Assembly: GCA_030654805.1 (NCBI GenBank) | Contig: JAURWR010000040.1 | Span: 50,205-114,204, forward strand | Direction: 5' to 3' | Source: Burkholderiaceae bacterium | Lineage (GTDB): Bacteria > Pseudomonadota > Gammaproteobacteria > Burkholderiales > Burkholderiaceae_C | Length of the DNA stretch: 64,000 nucleotides | Shown: positions 30,842-40,719 of the stretch, one piece after another | Position numbering within the stretch: position 1 is the first letter of the stretch | Layout of the letters: the number at the start of each line of letters is the position of its first letter | The notes under the pieces: generated by a model | The model's input: only the letters and a program-made list of their open reading frames with translations | What the model was told of the DNA's origin: nothing | The model's database searches: none | Translations under genes and position numbers: made by a program

Positions 30842-31762
30842 ATGTCGGGCGTCCCTTCCGCTTGCCCTCTCGACCCTGTGACTGGCCACTCCCTCTTTGC
30901 TTCGCGCTTGTCGCTCTACCTGGACCTGATCCGCTGGAACAAGCCGGCCGGCAGCTACCTGCTGCTGTGGCCGACGCTGTCGGCGCTGTGGATCGCGGCC
31001 GGGGGCTTTCCCGGGTGGCACCTGCTGGTGGTGTTCACGCTTGGCACGGTGCTGATGCGCAGCGCCGGTTGCACCGTCAACGACGTGGCCGACCGCGAGT
31101 TCGACCGCCACGTCAAGCGCACCGCGCAGCGGCCGGTGACCTGCGGCGCGATCTCGGCGCGCGCGGCGCTGCTGTTCGGCGCTGCGCTGGCGCTGGCGGC
31201 GTTCGCGCTGGTGCTGACGACCAACCGGCCGACCATCCTGTGGAGCTTCGCGGCGCTGGCGGTCACGGTGTTCTATCCGTACACCAAGCGCTTCTTCTCG
31301 ATGCCGCAGGCGGTGCTGGGCGTGGCGTTTAGCTTCGGCATCCCGATGGCGTTTTCGGCGGTGCGCGGCGAGGTGCCGGCGGTCGCCTGGGGACTGCTGC
31401 TGGGCAACCTGTTCTGGGTGCTGGCCTACGACACCGAGTACGCGATGGTCGACCGCGACGACGACCTGAAGATCGGCATCCGGACCTCGGCGATCACGCT
31501 CGGCCGATTCGACGTGGCGGCGGTGATGGGGTTCTACGCGGTGTACCTTGCGGTGTGGGTGGTCATCGGCCACCAGCTCGGCCTGGGCCCGGCGTTCTTC
31601 GTCGGGATCGCGATTGCCGGTGGCTTGGCGGGCTGGCATTTCACGCTGATTCGCGACCGCGCGCGCGACGGCTGCTTCCGCGCGTTCCGGCTCAATCACT
31701 GGGTCGGGTTTGCGGTGTTGGCGGGCGTAGTGGTCGAGTCGCTGTGTCGGCACCTCGCCTGA
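30842..31762 (+). CDS. ubiA: 4-hydroxybenzoate polyprenyltransferase UbiA
   Basis: Membrane prenyltransferase that joins 4-hydroxybenzoate to the polyprenyl chain in ubiquinone synthesis. The 306 residues contain the two Asp-rich metal-diphosphate sites, [15 protein letters not shown] and [13 protein letters not shown], and about eight hydrophobic helices. [22 protein letters not shown] is a typical UbiA start region. ATG 30842 is chosen because the upstream part of the track ORF is non-membrane, Arg/Pro-rich sequence. It is divergent from nosR, and ubiC is not adjacent. Confidence 0.96.
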   Translation: MSGVPSACPLDPVTGHSLFASRLSLYLDLIRWNKPAGSYLLLWPTLSALWIAAGGFPGWHLLVVFTLGTVLMRSAGCTVNDVADREFDRHVKRTAQRPVTCGAISARAALLFGAALALAAFALVLTTNRPTILWSFAALAVTVFYPYTKRFFSMPQAVLGVAFSFGIPMAFSAVRGEVPAVAWGLLLGNLFWVLAYDTEYAMVDRDDDLKIGIRTSAITLGRFDVAAVMGFYAVYLAVWVVIGHQLGLGPAFFVGIAIAGGLAGWHFTLIRDRARDGCFRAFRLNHWVGFAVLAGVVVESLCRHLA

Positions 31763-31794
31763 AGCCAAGAACCACGCTGCTCAGCGACAAGTGA

Positions 31795-31823
31795 TCGACA
31801 GATTTTTCGTCATACGATACGAT
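31795..31823 (+). promoter_or_regulatory. candidate promoter of the toxin-antitoxin operon
   Basis: TCGACA and TACGAT are separated by exactly 17 bases, a good sigma-70 layout. The expected start point falls at or within 2-3 bases of the antitoxin ATG, so the transcript could be leaderless. No Shine-Dalgarno precedes the ATG. Confidence 0.45.
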
Positions 31824-31834
31824 CATCGATATGA
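31810..31834. promoter_or_regulatory. imperfect inverted repeat over the antitoxin start, possible operator
   Basis: TCATACGAT (31810-31818) and ATCGATATGA (31825-31834) are reverse complements apart from one bulged base. They cover the -10 element and the start codon, as expected for autorepression by an AbrB-type antitoxin. Confidence 0.4.
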
Positions 31835-32040
31835 ACACCGTTACCGTTTCGCCAAAATTTCAGGTCGTCATTCCGCTGGAAGTGCGTCGCCGCATGAAGC
31901 TCGAACCGGGCGCGAAGCTGATGGTGATCGAGACCCCGGGTGGTTTGCGGCTGGTGCCGTTGAAGCCCCCAGTGGCGCTGCGCGGCATTGCGCGCGGCAT
32001 CACCACCGACATTGAGCGTGAGCCGGATCGCTTGCCGTGA
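31831..32040 (+). CDS. AbrB/MazE-fold antitoxin (VapB-type)
   Basis: A 69-residue DNA-binding antitoxin. The N-terminal swapped-hairpin motif is VSPKFQVVIPLEVRRRMKLEPGAKL, followed by VIETPGGLRLVPL; the C-terminal tail is the likely toxin-neutralising part. Its TGA overlaps the GTG start of the PIN-domain toxin gene. An imperfect inverted repeat over its own start suggests autoregulation. Confidence 0.9.
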   Translation: MNTVTVSPKFQVVIPLEVRRRMKLEPGAKLMVIETPGGLRLVPLKPPVALRGIARGITTDIEREPDRLP

Positions 32041-32465
32041 CATCAGCGGCAGCGCCCCGTCGTCGTGCTCGATCCACGGCAAAGAGGGCGGCAACGCCCC
32101 AACCCCTCGTGCTCGATTCCTCGTGCTGGATGGAGTACTTTGCCGATACTGACCGGGCTGATTTGTTCGCAGCCGCCATCGAGTCACCCGAACTGCTGAT
32201 CGTGCCGGTGCTGACCGTCTACGAAGTCTTCAAGAAGCTGTCGCGTGACGCCGACGATGAGACGGCGGCGGCGGCCTTGTCGTTGATGCAGCGCGGCCGC
32301 GTCGTCGCCATCGACATGAACCTGGCCCTGACCGCCGCTGTCAATGGCTTGCCGCTGGCCGACAGCCTGATCTACGCCACCGCCTTGCAACACGGCGGTT
32401 TGCTGTGGACCCAGGATGCGCATTTCGAAGGCTTGCCGAACGTGACCTACTTTCGCAAGCCTTGA
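32037..32465 (+). CDS. PIN-domain ribonuclease toxin (VapC-type)
   Basis: A 142-residue PIN nuclease, probably cleaving RNA when free of its antitoxin. The four acidic positions are visible: Asp in LVLDSSCW, Glu in TVYEVFKKL, Asp in LPLADSLIYATA and Asp in WTQDAHF. The N-terminus (about 20 residues) is an Arg/Ala-rich extension. GTG 32037 overlaps the antitoxin stop as GTGA, so translation is coupled. It is convergent with the glutamate dehydrogenase gene, 3 bases apart. Confidence 0.9.
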   Translation: MTSAAAPRRRARSTAKRAATPQPLVLDSSCWMEYFADTDRADLFAAAIESPELLIVPVLTVYEVFKKLSRDADDETAAAALSLMQRGRVVAIDMNLALTAAVNGLPLADSLIYATALQHGGLLWTQDAHFEGLPNVTYFRKP

Positions 32466-32468
32466 GCA

Positions 32469-33740
32469 TCACGGGTACAGCCCGCGCTCCTCGCGGGCGG
32501 TCAGGATGCGTTCGCAGGCCACCGCGAAGGTGGCGGTGCGCAGCGTGATCTGGTGGCGGTCGGCGGTGTCCCAGATGTGCTTGAGCGCATCGACCATGAT
32601 CTTGTCGAGTCGCACGTTGATCTCGTCCTCGCTCCAGAAGAAGCTGCTGAAGTCCTGCACCCACTCGAAGTAGCTGACGGTCACGCCGCCGGCGTTGCAG
32701 ATCACGTCGGGCACGACCAGGATGCCGCGGTCCTTCAGCACGTCGTCGGCTTCGGGCAGCGTCGGGCCGTTGGCGCCTTCGAGCACCAGCCGCGCCTGGA
32801 TGCGCTGCGCGCGCGCCGGGGTGATCTGGCCTTCGAGCGCGGCCGGGATCAGGATGTCGCAATCGACGTCCCAGAAGTCCTCGTTGTCGATGCGACCCGC
32901 ATCGGCGTAGTTGCCGATGCCGTGATCGCGCTTGAGCACCGCCGCCGTGTCGGCCATGTCGAAGCCCTTCGGATTGACGAGCGTGCCGGTGTGGTCCTGC
33001 ACCGCGACGAGCGTGGCGCCGGCCTGCACGAACAACTCGGCGGCGGCGCTGCCCACGTTGCCCATGCCCTGCACAGCGACTCGCGCGCCGTCGAGGTTCA
33101 GGCCGATGCGCCGGGCGGCTTCGCGACCGGTGACGAACACGCCGCGCCCGGTGGCCTTGACGCGCCCCAAGGAGCCACCCAGATGGATCGGCTTGCCGGT
33201 GACCACGCCGGTGGCGGTGGCGCCGGTGTTCACCGAATAGGTGTCCATCATCCACGCCATGATCTGGGCGTTGGTGTTGACGTCGGGCGCCGGGATGTCG
33301 CGCTGCGGGCCGATGATGATGCCGATCTCGCTGGTGTAGCGGCGCGTCATGCGCTCCAGCTCCTTCAGCGACAGCTGCTTCGGATCAACGCGAATGCCGC
33401 CCTTGGCGCCACCGAAGGGCAGACCGACGCCGGCGCACTTGACGGTCATCCAGGCGGCCAGCGCCATCACCTCTTCCAGCGTCACGTCGGGGTGGTATCG
33501 CACGCCGCCCTTGCCGGGCCCGCGCGACAGGTTGTGCTGGACGCGAAAGCCCTCGAAGTGCCGCACCGTGCCGTCGTCCATCTCGATCGGCACGTCGACG
33601 ATCAGCGCGCGTTTCGGTCGCTTGAGCGTCTCGACCCAGCGGGCCAGGTGCCCCAGGTAGGGGACCACCCGGTCGACTTGCGACAGGTAGGTGTGCCACG
33701 GGCTGGTGGCGGTCGGGCTCAGGTAGGACAGGTCGCTCAT
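32469..33740 (-). CDS. gdhA: Glu/Leu/Phe/Val family dehydrogenase (glutamate dehydrogenase)
   Basis: Interconverts glutamate and 2-oxoglutarate plus ammonia. The 423 residues show the substrate-domain motif [10 protein letters not shown], the catalytic-Lys region [14 protein letters not shown], the [13 protein letters not shown] stretch and a Rossmann domain with [17 protein letters not shown] 33740 (MSDLSYLSP) is preferred to the track start at 33872. It heads away from a minus-strand group holding proC and putA, whose products make glutamate-family intermediates. Cofactor preference (NAD versus NADP) was not resolved. Confidence 0.93.
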   Translation of the reverse strand: MSDLSYLSPTATSPWHTYLSQVDRVVPYLGHLARWVETLKRPKRALIVDVPIEMDDGTVRHFEGFRVQHNLSRGPGKGGVRYHPDVTLEEVMALAAWMTVKCAGVGLPFGGAKGGIRVDPKQLSLKELERMTRRYTSEIGIIIGPQRDIPAPDVNTNAQIMAWMMDTYSVNTGATATGVVTGKPIHLGGSLGRVKATGRGVFVTGREAARRIGLNLDGARVAVQGMGNVGSAAAELFVQAGATLVAVQDHTGTLVNPKGFDMADTAAVLKRDHGIGNYADAGRIDNEDFWDVDCDILIPAALEGQITPARAQRIQARLVLEGANGPTLPEADDVLKDRGILVVPDVICNAGGVTVSYFEWVQDFSSFFWSEDEINVRLDKIMVDALKHIWDTADRHQITLRTATFAVACERILTAREERGLYP

Positions 33741-33843
33741 TCGGGTCTCCGAAGTGAGCTTTGACTGTAGGCCGGTCCTGTCCGGCAGGCCAGCGGAAAG
33801 GCCTGCGAGAGGGGTGTTGAGCGAACCCGCCGCGACGCTGGAC

Positions 33844-34659
33844 TCAGCGGCCGAATTCGTCGCCCAGCTCAACGGCCCGCTGCTGGGCCGCTTTCAGTGC
33901 GCGAACGAAGGCCGCGCGGACCCCGTCGGCGTCGAGTGAGGCGATCGCGGCATGCGTGGTGCCGCCTTTGGAGGTGACGCGTTCACGCAGCACGGCGGGC
34001 GTCTCGTCGGAGTCGCGCGCCAGCGAGGTGGCGCCCGCCAGCGTGGCCACTGCCAGTTGTTTGGACTGTGCTGCACTCAAGCCCATGCCGGTGCCGGCCT
34101 CGATCAACGCTTCGAGCACGTAGAACACATAGGCCGGGCCGGAACCCGACAGCGCGGTGACGGCGTCCAGCTGCTCTTCGCGATCGACCCACAAGGTCTG
34201 GCCGGTGGGCGCAAGCAGCATCTCGATCTGAGCGCGCTCGTCCGGCGACACCGCCGCCCGCGCATACAGCCCCGACATGCCTTCGCCGATCAGCGCCGGC
34301 GTGTTGGGCATGGCGCGCACCACGCGATCGCTGCCGGTTGCCTGGGCGATGGCATCGGTGCGGATGCCGGCCATGACGCTCAACTGCAACGCGCCGCCGA
34401 CATGCGCGAAGCAGGGGGCAGCCGCAGCCTTGAAAAGCTGCGGCTTGACCGCCCAGGCCACGCAGTCGGCGCTGGCAAGCGTTGCATCCGCTTCGCCGAG
34501 GGTGCGCACGCCGAAGCGTGATGCCAACGCGTCGCGCTGCGCCGCGTTCGGTTCGACGACGCCGATGCAAGCGGCCGACCAGCCGCTGCGCAGCAGCCCG
34601 CCGATCAACGCGCCGGCCATGTTGCCGCCGCCAATGAACGCGATGGAGGACAGCGTCAT
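33844..34659 (-). CDS. proC: pyrroline-5-carboxylate reductase
   Basis: Last step of proline synthesis: reduces P5C with NAD(P)H. The 271 residues have the Rossmann start [18 protein letters not shown], the [19 protein letters not shown] motif, and the C-terminal signature [19 protein letters not shown] with [14 protein letters not shown] 34659 is used; the longer track ORF reads into the Pro-rich tail of the next gene. It sits near putA, which catabolises proline, so both arms of proline turnover are close together. Confidence 0.97.
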   Translation of the reverse strand: MTLSSIAFIGGGNMAGALIGGLLRSGWSAACIGVVEPNAAQRDALASRFGVRTLGEADATLASADCVAWAVKPQLFKAAAAPCFAHVGGALQLSVMAGIRTDAIAQATGSDRVVRAMPNTPALIGEGMSGLYARAAVSPDERAQIEMLLAPTGQTLWVDREEQLDAVTALSGSGPAYVFYVLEALIEAGTGMGLSAAQSKQLAVATLAGATSLARDSDETPAVLRERVTSKGGTTHAAIASLDADGVRAAFVRALKAAQQRAVELGDEFGR

Positions 34660-34675
34660 GCGCGGCCCGGCACCG

Positions 34676-35680
34676 TTATTGCGCCTTGGCCGGTGCGGTC
34701 GTGGTCGCAGGTTTTGCTGCGGGCTTCTTGGCGGCCGGCTTGGTGGCGGTGGTGGTCGCAGCCGCTGGTGTCTTGGCCGCAGCCTTTGCTGCGGGTGCCG
34801 CAGCGGCGGAGTCGCCGGCCTTCGATGCCGCCGTGGAGCCGCCCGAAACGCCCAGCGCGCCACCGGTGCCCAACCCGCCCTTGACGGTCTGCGCCTTGTA
34901 GTTGCGCACCGCGCGTATCAGTTGGTTGTACGAGTCGGCGAAGGCCGCCATGATGAGCTTGCCCTCGGGAGAGTTCGAGTAGCCACCGGCGCCGCCGCCC
35001 AGGCCGCCGCCGAACAGTCCGCCCATCACGTTGAAGTCCATGTTCTTGGCGCTGCCCTCGGCCGCCGCCAGCTGAACGCCGGAGCGGTTGTCGATCATGA
35101 TCAGCGTGGTCGACGCTTCGTTGGACTTGATGCCGCCGGCGATCGCACCGGCCACGCCGAGCGCGCCGCTGAAGCCACCCAGCGCGCCACCCATGCCGCC
35201 GGTGTTCTGGCTGAACTGGATGCTCGGGCTCATCGTGTAGTCGGCCGCGACCATCTGGCCCTTGCCGAAATTGCTGCCGCCGCGAGCTTCACCGCTTTGT
35301 TGCAGCGCGCGCTCGGTGTTCATGTTCTGCATCGCGTTGCCGCGCTCGACCACGACAAAGCAGTTGGACTGCTGAATCATCATGCGGATGACCGGCACGG
35401 TCGAGCCGAGCTTGTGGTTGCGCAGTTCCTGGTACCACGACGCGGCCTGGTCTTCAACGACGCCGAGGGTGCCGAGCGACGCGTCGCAGTGCTCGAGAGC
35501 GCTGTTGGCATTGGCCGTGGTTGCTCCTCCGGCCGAGCCGGTGACAGGACCCTTTTCACCACCGCCGATGACGGGCGCTGTAGACACGCAACCACCGAAC
35601 GCGAGGAGGGCAGCGCCGATCCCCAGGCTGGTGATGGTTTTGCGGACGACGGACGCGCTGTGGCGAGGTGAGCTTTGCAT
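34676..35680 (-). CDS. CsgG-like outer-membrane lipoprotein with Ala/Lys/Thr-rich tail
   Basis: A 334-residue predicted lipoprotein. The signal peptide ends in a lipobox (LLAFGGC). The middle (about residues 60-240) resembles CsgG/curli-assembly-type peptidoglycan-associated lipoproteins, with PVIRMMIQQSNCFVVVERG and MVAADYTMSPSIQFSQN. It is followed by Gly-rich stretches and a 60-residue tail of Ala, Lys, Pro and Thr resembling a periplasmic or cell-wall linker. No csgA/csgB-type curli genes are nearby. It may act as a secretion-pore relative or a simple envelope protein. It starts at ATG 35680; the proC start lies 17 bases beyond its stop. Confidence 0.75.
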   Translation of the reverse strand: MQSSPRHSASVVRKTITSLGIGAALLAFGGCVSTAPVIGGGEKGPVTGSAGGATTANANSALEHCDASLGTLGVVEDQAASWYQELRNHKLGSTVPVIRMMIQQSNCFVVVERGNAMQNMNTERALQQSGEARGGSNFGKGQMVAADYTMSPSIQFSQNTGGMGGALGGFSGALGVAGAIAGGIKSNEASTTLIMIDNRSGVQLAAAEGSAKNMDFNVMGGLFGGGLGGGAGGYSNSPEGKLIMAAFADSYNQLIRAVRNYKAQTVKGGLGTGGALGVSGGSTAASKAGDSAAAAPAAKAAAKTPAAATTTATKPAAKKPAAKPATTTAPAKAQ

Positions 35681-35739
35681 GATTTTTCCTGGGTAGAGCG
35701 GTGATACGGACAACCAAAAAGGACTGTAACCGCAGCTCA

Positions 35740-38700
35740 TTACAAAAGGCCTCCCTCTACCGGTGGATGCGCTCGGCGAGCTGTGTGCAGAACGTCACGC
35801 TGCGACAGCAACTCGACGTTGCCACCGGCGGCGGTGGTGTTGACCGTGATGGTTTGCTCAGTGCAGAAGCGCAGCAGGTAGTGCGGCCCACCGGCCTTCG
35901 GGCCGGTGCCGCTCAGCCCCTCGCCGCCGAACGGCTGCACGCCGACCACCGCGCCGATCATGTTGCGGTTGATGTACACGTTGCCGACGCGAGCCATGTC
36001 GGCCGCGCGCACCCCACGGCTGTCGATGCGGGTCTGCACGCCCAGGGTGAGCCCGCAGCCCAGCGCGTTGATCTGGGCAATCACCGCAGCGATGTCGCCG
36101 CCCCAGCGCACGACGTGCAGCACCGGGCCGAAGATTTCCTGGCGCACTTCGGCGATGCGCGGCAACTCGAAGGCGATCGGTGCGATGAGGCGTGGCACCG
36201 CCCTCGCGGCCAGCGGCGCTTCGCCGATCAGCGTCGCCTCGCGGCGCAGGCGAGCGATGTGGCGCTGGATGTTGTCGAACGCCTCGTCGTCGATCACCGG
36301 CCCGACATCGGTGGACAGCAGCGCCGGATCGCCCACCTTCAGTTCCTGCAGCGCACCGCGAATCATCCCGATCACGGGGTCGGCCACGCCTTCGTGCACG
36401 CACAGCAGCCGCAGCGCCGAGCATCGCTGGCCGGCACTTCGGAAGGCGCTCTGCACCACGGCATCGACGACCTGCTCGGGCAGCGCGGTGCTGTCGACCA
36501 CCATCGCGTTGATGCCACCGGTCTCGGCGATCAGCGGCACGATCGGACCGTCCTTGGCAGCCAGGGCCCGATTGATCACGCGGGCGACTGCCATCGACCC
36601 GGTGAAACAGACCCCGGCCGTGCGCGCATCGGTCACCAGTGCGGCGCCCACCGTCTGGCCCGGCCCGTGCAGCAGCGCGAGCGCGTCGGCGGGTACGCCG
36701 GCGGTGTGCAGCAGCGCGACCAGTCGCTGCGCGACTGCCGGCGTCTGCTCGGCCGGCTTGGCGGCCACCGTGTTGCCGGCGACCAGCGCGGCGGCGACCT
36801 GACCGGCAAAGATCGCCAGCGGAAAGTTCCAGGGGCTGATGCACACGAACACCCCGCGACCGTGCAGGCGCAGCTCGTTGCGCTCGCCGGTCGGGCCCGG
36901 CAGCGTCTGCGTGCGCAGGCTGCTTTCGGCCTGGTCGGCGTAGTAGCGCAGGAAGTCGACCGCCTCACGCACCTCGGCGACGCAGTCGCCCAGCGTCTTG
37001 TGAGCTTCTTTCACCAGCAGGCCGCAGAACTCGGGCAACCTCGCTTCGAGCGCGTCGCCTGCGCGTCTCAACGCATCGGCGCGCTCGGTCAGCGGTGTGG
37101 CGCGCCAGGCGTCGCGGGCGGCGTGCAGCCGCGTCATCGCGGCATCGACGTCGGCCGGTGTCGCCACAGCGACCGCGTCGACCTGCGCCGACGCGATCGC
37201 CTGAAGCAGCGGCGTGCGCTCCGCCAGGCAAGCCAGGTCGAACCCGGCTGAGTTGCGCCGGCCGGTCGACGAGGCGGGTTGCGCTTTCGCATCCCACCCG
37301 AACATCGACACCGGCGGCGCCAGCCCCGGCGCGGCGGCCGGCACCAGCGGCGACGCCAGCACGCTGTCGATGGTGATCGACTCGTCGGCGAGCTGATGCA
37401 CGAACGAGGAATTGGCGCCGTTCTCGAGCAGCCGGCGCACCAGGTAGGCGAGCAGATCGCGGTGTTCGCCGACCGGTGCGTAGACCCGCACCGGCACGTC
37501 AGCGTGTCGTGCGACCTCGCGGTACACGCCCTCGCCCATGCCGTGCAGGCGTTGCAACTCGAAGCGCGCGCCTTGCCGTTGTCCCATCTGCAGGATGGCC
37601 GCCACGGTGCCGGCGTTGTGGGTGGCGAACTGTGGGTAGATCACGTCGGCGTGGCCGATCAATGCTCGCGCGCAGGCCAGGTACGACAGGTCGGTGTGGT
37701 GCTTGTGGGTGTAGACCGGGTAGCCGGCCAGCCCCAGTTCCTGGGCGCGCTTGATCTCGCCGTCCCAGTACGCGCCCTTGACCAGTCGCACCATGAATCG
37801 CAAGCCATGCTGCCTTGCGATTCGCGCCACCTCGTCGACGACCTCCAGCGCCCGCGTCTGGTAGGCCTGGATGGCCATCCCGAAGCCCTGCCACTGCGGG
37901 AACTGCGATGCGATGCGAGCCGCCAGCGCCTCGAACACATCGAGCGACAGCTCAAGACGGTCGCTTTCCTCGGCGTCGATGGTGAGGTTGATGTTGGCGC
38001 GTGCGGCTGCCTCGACGAGTTGCCAGGCCCGTGGCAGCAACTCTGCAAAGACCCGATCGCGCTGCGTCTCCTCGTAACGCGAGAACAGGGCGCTGAGCTT
38101 GATCGAAATGCCGTCGTGCGCCTCCGGTCTTGCGGCCACCACGCCAACCGCGATGTGCCGGATGGCGTTCAGGTACGCGGCCAGATAGCGCAGTGCATCG
38201 GTCTCGGTGCGCGCGCCTTCGCCCAGCATGTCGTAGCTGTAGCGCAGGGAGTGGCCGCCGACCGGTGACCGACTCTCAGCCGCGTGGGCCAGTCGCGCCG
38301 CCTGTGCTGCCACCATCGCCTCGCCGATGTGGCGGCCCAGAACGAACTGGCGCCCCAGCAGCTGGATCGCGCGTACCGCTGCGGTAACCACCGCCTGCGC
38401 GCCCAGGCGCTGGAGCAGGCCGGCAGGGTTGTCGCCGTCGGGCAGGAATTTCTTTGAGAGCGCGATGGCCTGCGCCGACAGCCCGGCCAGCAGCGCGTGC
38501 GGGCCTGCGTGGTGACCGCCGAACGACGCGTGGCCGAGTTGATCGGCGGTCAGTGCGATGGCGGTTTCGATGTCGGGCACGCGCAGCAGCGACTCCGCCA
38601 GCCGCATCAGCGCCAGACCTTCGGCGCTGGAGATCGGGTACTCGCGCAGCAGCGACTCCATCGACCAGAATGGCGCCGGCTGGTCGCGCACCGCCTGCAC

Positions 38701-38859
38701 CCACGGGCGGGCCTGACCGACCACCTCGCTCCAATCCAGTGCCGCCCGCAGTGGCGGGGCCAAGCGACCCAGGACCGCCAGCTCCGGTCGGGTCGGGTGG
38801 GGCAGCCGGGCGCGATCGTGAATGACAGGAGGGTCCGAGACGGGATCGGGTGTCGACAC
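35740..38859 (-). CDS. putA: bifunctional proline dehydrogenase / L-glutamate-gamma-semialdehyde dehydrogenase
   Basis: Oxidises proline to glutamate in two steps, passing electrons to the quinone pool. The 1039 residues contain a PRODH barrel (about 120-510; e.g. MVRLVKGAYWDGEIKRAQELG and the flavin-binding VRVYAPVGEHRDLLAYLVRRLLENGANSSF region) and an aldehyde dehydrogenase domain (about 560-1030; ETGGINAMVVDSTALPEQVV, catalytic Cys in SAGQRCSALRLL). The N-terminal ribbon-helix-helix repressor domain of the long PutA type is absent, so transcription is controlled elsewhere. It starts at GTG 38859. Confidence 0.96.
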   Translation of the reverse strand: MSTPDPVSDPPVIHDRARLPHPTRPELAVLGRLAPPLRAALDWSEVVGQARPWVQAVRDQPAPFWSMESLLREYPISSAEGLALMRLAESLLRVPDIETAIALTADQLGHASFGGHHAGPHALLAGLSAQAIALSKKFLPDGDNPAGLLQRLGAQAVVTAAVRAIQLLGRQFVLGRHIGEAMVAAQAARLAHAAESRSPVGGHSLRYSYDMLGEGARTETDALRYLAAYLNAIRHIAVGVVAARPEAHDGISIKLSALFSRYEETQRDRVFAELLPRAWQLVEAAARANINLTIDAEESDRLELSLDVFEALAARIASQFPQWQGFGMAIQAYQTRALEVVDEVARIARQHGLRFMVRLVKGAYWDGEIKRAQELGLAGYPVYTHKHHTDLSYLACARALIGHADVIYPQFATHNAGTVAAILQMGQRQGARFELQRLHGMGEGVYREVARHADVPVRVYAPVGEHRDLLAYLVRRLLENGANSSFVHQLADESITIDSVLASPLVPAAAPGLAPPVSMFGWDAKAQPASSTGRRNSAGFDLACLAERTPLLQAIASAQVDAVAVATPADVDAAMTRLHAARDAWRATPLTERADALRRAGDALEARLPEFCGLLVKEAHKTLGDCVAEVREAVDFLRYYADQAESSLRTQTLPGPTGERNELRLHGRGVFVCISPWNFPLAIFAGQVAAALVAGNTVAAKPAEQTPAVAQRLVALLHTAGVPADALALLHGPGQTVGAALVTDARTAGVCFTGSMAVARVINRALAAKDGPIVPLIAETGGINAMVVDSTALPEQVVDAVVQSAFRSAGQRCSALRLLCVHEGVADPVIGMIRGALQELKVGDPALLSTDVGPVIDDEAFDNIQRHIARLRREATLIGEAPLAARAVPRLIAPIAFELPRIAEVRQEIFGPVLHVVRWGGDIAAVIAQINALGCGLTLGVQTRIDSRGVRAADMARVGNVYINRNMIGAVVGVQPFGGEGLSGTGPKAGGPHYLLRFCTEQTITVNTTAAGGNVELLSQRDVLHTARRAHPPVEGGLL

Positions 38860-38890
38860 GTGGGCCTCCCTGGCGGGTTTGTGGTTGCCG

Positions 38891-39577
38891 TCAGCGCGCG
38901 CCGAAGATCGCGGTCCCGACGCGGACCAGGGAGGCGCCTTCGGCGATGGCCGCTTCCAGGTCGTTGGTCATGCCCATCGACAAGGTGTCGAGATCCAGGC
39001 CCGCGCGCTGCAGGTTTGTCAGCAGCTCTCGCAAGCGCCGGTGCGGTACACGCTGGGCCGCTGGATCGGTCGCAGGCTCGGGAATCGCCATCAGGCCTCG
39101 CAGTTCGACTCGGGGCAGCACCGCGACGGCGCGGGCGATGCCGGGCACCTCATCGACCGCGAGCCCGCTCTTGCTGGCCTCGCCGCTGATGTTGACCTGC
39201 AGGCACAGTTGCAGCGGCGGCAGATGCGGCGGGCGCTGTTCGCTCAGTCGCTGTGCGATCTTCAGCCGGTCGATCGTGTGCACCCAGTCGAACGACTCGG
39301 CGACGATGCGGGTCTTGTTGCTCTGCAGCGGGCCGATCAGGTGCCACTGGATCTGTTCGCGCAGGTCGGCCAGCGCGGCGATCTTGTCGATGCCTTCCTG
39401 CACGTAGTTCTCGCCGAAGCAGCGCTCGCCGGCTTCGAAGGCCGCCCGCACGCGGTCGGCCGATTGGGTCTTGCTGACGACGAGCAGCGTGACGCTTTGC
39501 ACGGGCCGATCAGCCGTTGCGCAGGCCCGGGCCATGCGCCGATGCACTTCCTGTATGTTCTGAACGATCGTCGCCAT
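38891..39577 (-). CDS. yggS: YggS-family pyridoxal phosphate homeostasis protein
   Basis: PLP-binding protein that buffers cofactor levels and affects amino-acid metabolism. The 228 residues show the PLP-Lys segment TLLVVSKTQSADRV, FGENYVQEGIDKI, WHLIGPLQSNKTR and the C-terminal LSMGMTNDLEAAIAEG. ATG 39577 is used. It is divergent from pilT, the conserved arrangement of yggS beside pilT in beta- and gammaproteobacteria. Confidence 0.95.
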   Translation of the reverse strand: MATIVQNIQEVHRRMARACATADRPVQSVTLLVVSKTQSADRVRAAFEAGERCFGENYVQEGIDKIAALADLREQIQWHLIGPLQSNKTRIVAESFDWVHTIDRLKIAQRLSEQRPPHLPPLQLCLQVNISGEASKSGLAVDEVPGIARAVAVLPRVELRGLMAIPEPATDPAAQRVPHRRLRELLTNLQRAGLDLDTLSMGMTNDLEAAIAEGASLVRVGTAIFGAR

Positions 39578-39670
39578 AATCTTTGTCAGTATCTGCCGAT
39601 AACAGCGGCACTGCAGTGCCTGCGAAGCTGCTGCCACCCCGCCCGTCGACCCCGCCTTCTAGCGAGCCCC

Positions 39671-40714
39671 ATGGACATCACCCAACTGCTGGCGTTTTCG
39701 GTCAAGAACAAGGCCTCGGACTTGCACCTGTCATCGGGCCTGCCGCCGATGATCCGTGTCAACGGCGACGTGCGTCGAATCAACGTGGACCCGCTCGAGC
39801 ACAAGGATGTGCACTCGATGGTCTACGACATCATGAACGACTCGCAGCGCAAGGCGTACGAGGAAGTTCTGGAGTGCGACTTCTCGTTCGAGATCCAGGG
39901 CCTGGCCCGGTTTCGGGTCAATGCGTTCAACCACAACCGGGGCGCTGGCGCGGTGTTCCGCACCATTCCGTCGAAGATCCTGACGCTGGAGCAACTCGCC
40001 ACGCCGAAGATCTTCGCCGAGCTGGCGCTCAAGCCGCGCGGCATGGTGCTGGTGACCGGCCCGACCGGCTCGGGCAAATCGACCACGCTGGCGGCGATGG
40101 TCAACCACCTGAACGAAAACGAATACGGCCACGTGCTGACCGTCGAAGACCCGATCGAGTTCGTGCATGAATCGAAGAAGTGCCTGATCAACCAGCGCGA
40201 GGTCGGACCGCATACGCTGAGCTTCAACAACGCGCTTCGTTCGGCCCTGCGTGAAGACCCGGACGCCATCCTGGTGGGCGAAATGCGCGACCTGGAAACG
40301 ATCCGCCTGGCGTTGACGGCCGCTGAAACCGGCCACCTGGTGTTCGGCACGCTGCACACCTCGAGTGCCGCCAAGACCGTCGACCGCATCGTCGACGTGT
40401 TTCCGGCGGCCGAAAAGGAGATGGTCCGCGCGATGCTTTCGGAGTCGCTGATCGGCGTGATCTCGCAGACGCTGTGCAAGACGAAGGACGGCACCGGCCG
40501 GGTCGCCGCGCACGAGATCATGCTGGGCACCGCCGCCATCCGCAACCTGATCCGCGAAAGCAAGATCGCGCAGATGTACTCGGCGATCCAGACGGGCAAC
40601 AGCGTCGGCATGCAGACGCTCGATCAGAACCTGGCCGACCTGGTTCGGCGCAATGTGGTGGCGCCGAACGAAGCCCGCGCCAAGGCCAAGTTCCCCGAGA
40701 ATTTCCCCGGGTGA
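39671..40714 (+). CDS. pilT: type IV pilus retraction ATPase PilT
   Basis: Hexameric motor that depolymerises type IV pili for twitching motility. The 347 residues have an N-terminal PAS-like domain (LLAFSVKNKASDLHLSSG), Walker A TGPTGSGKSTTLAAM, the Asp box VEDPIEF, Walker B ILVGEMRD and the His box TGHLVFGTLHTSSAAKT. The PilT-typical retraction motif AAIRNLIRE is in the C-terminal part. ATG 39671 is used; the track ORF runs 850 bases upstream through yggS in antisense. It is followed by a hairpin and pilU. Confidence 0.98.
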   Translation: MDITQLLAFSVKNKASDLHLSSGLPPMIRVNGDVRRINVDPLEHKDVHSMVYDIMNDSQRKAYEEVLECDFSFEIQGLARFRVNAFNHNRGAGAVFRTIPSKILTLEQLATPKIFAELALKPRGMVLVTGPTGSGKSTTLAAMVNHLNENEYGHVLTVEDPIEFVHESKKCLINQREVGPHTLSFNNALRSALREDPDAILVGEMRDLETIRLALTAAETGHLVFGTLHTSSAAKTVDRIVDVFPAAEKEMVRAMLSESLIGVISQTLCKTKDGTGRVAAHEIMLGTAAIRNLIRESKIAQMYSAIQTGNSVGMQTLDQNLADLVRRNVVAPNEARAKAKFPENFPG

Positions 40715-40719
40715 TGGAC

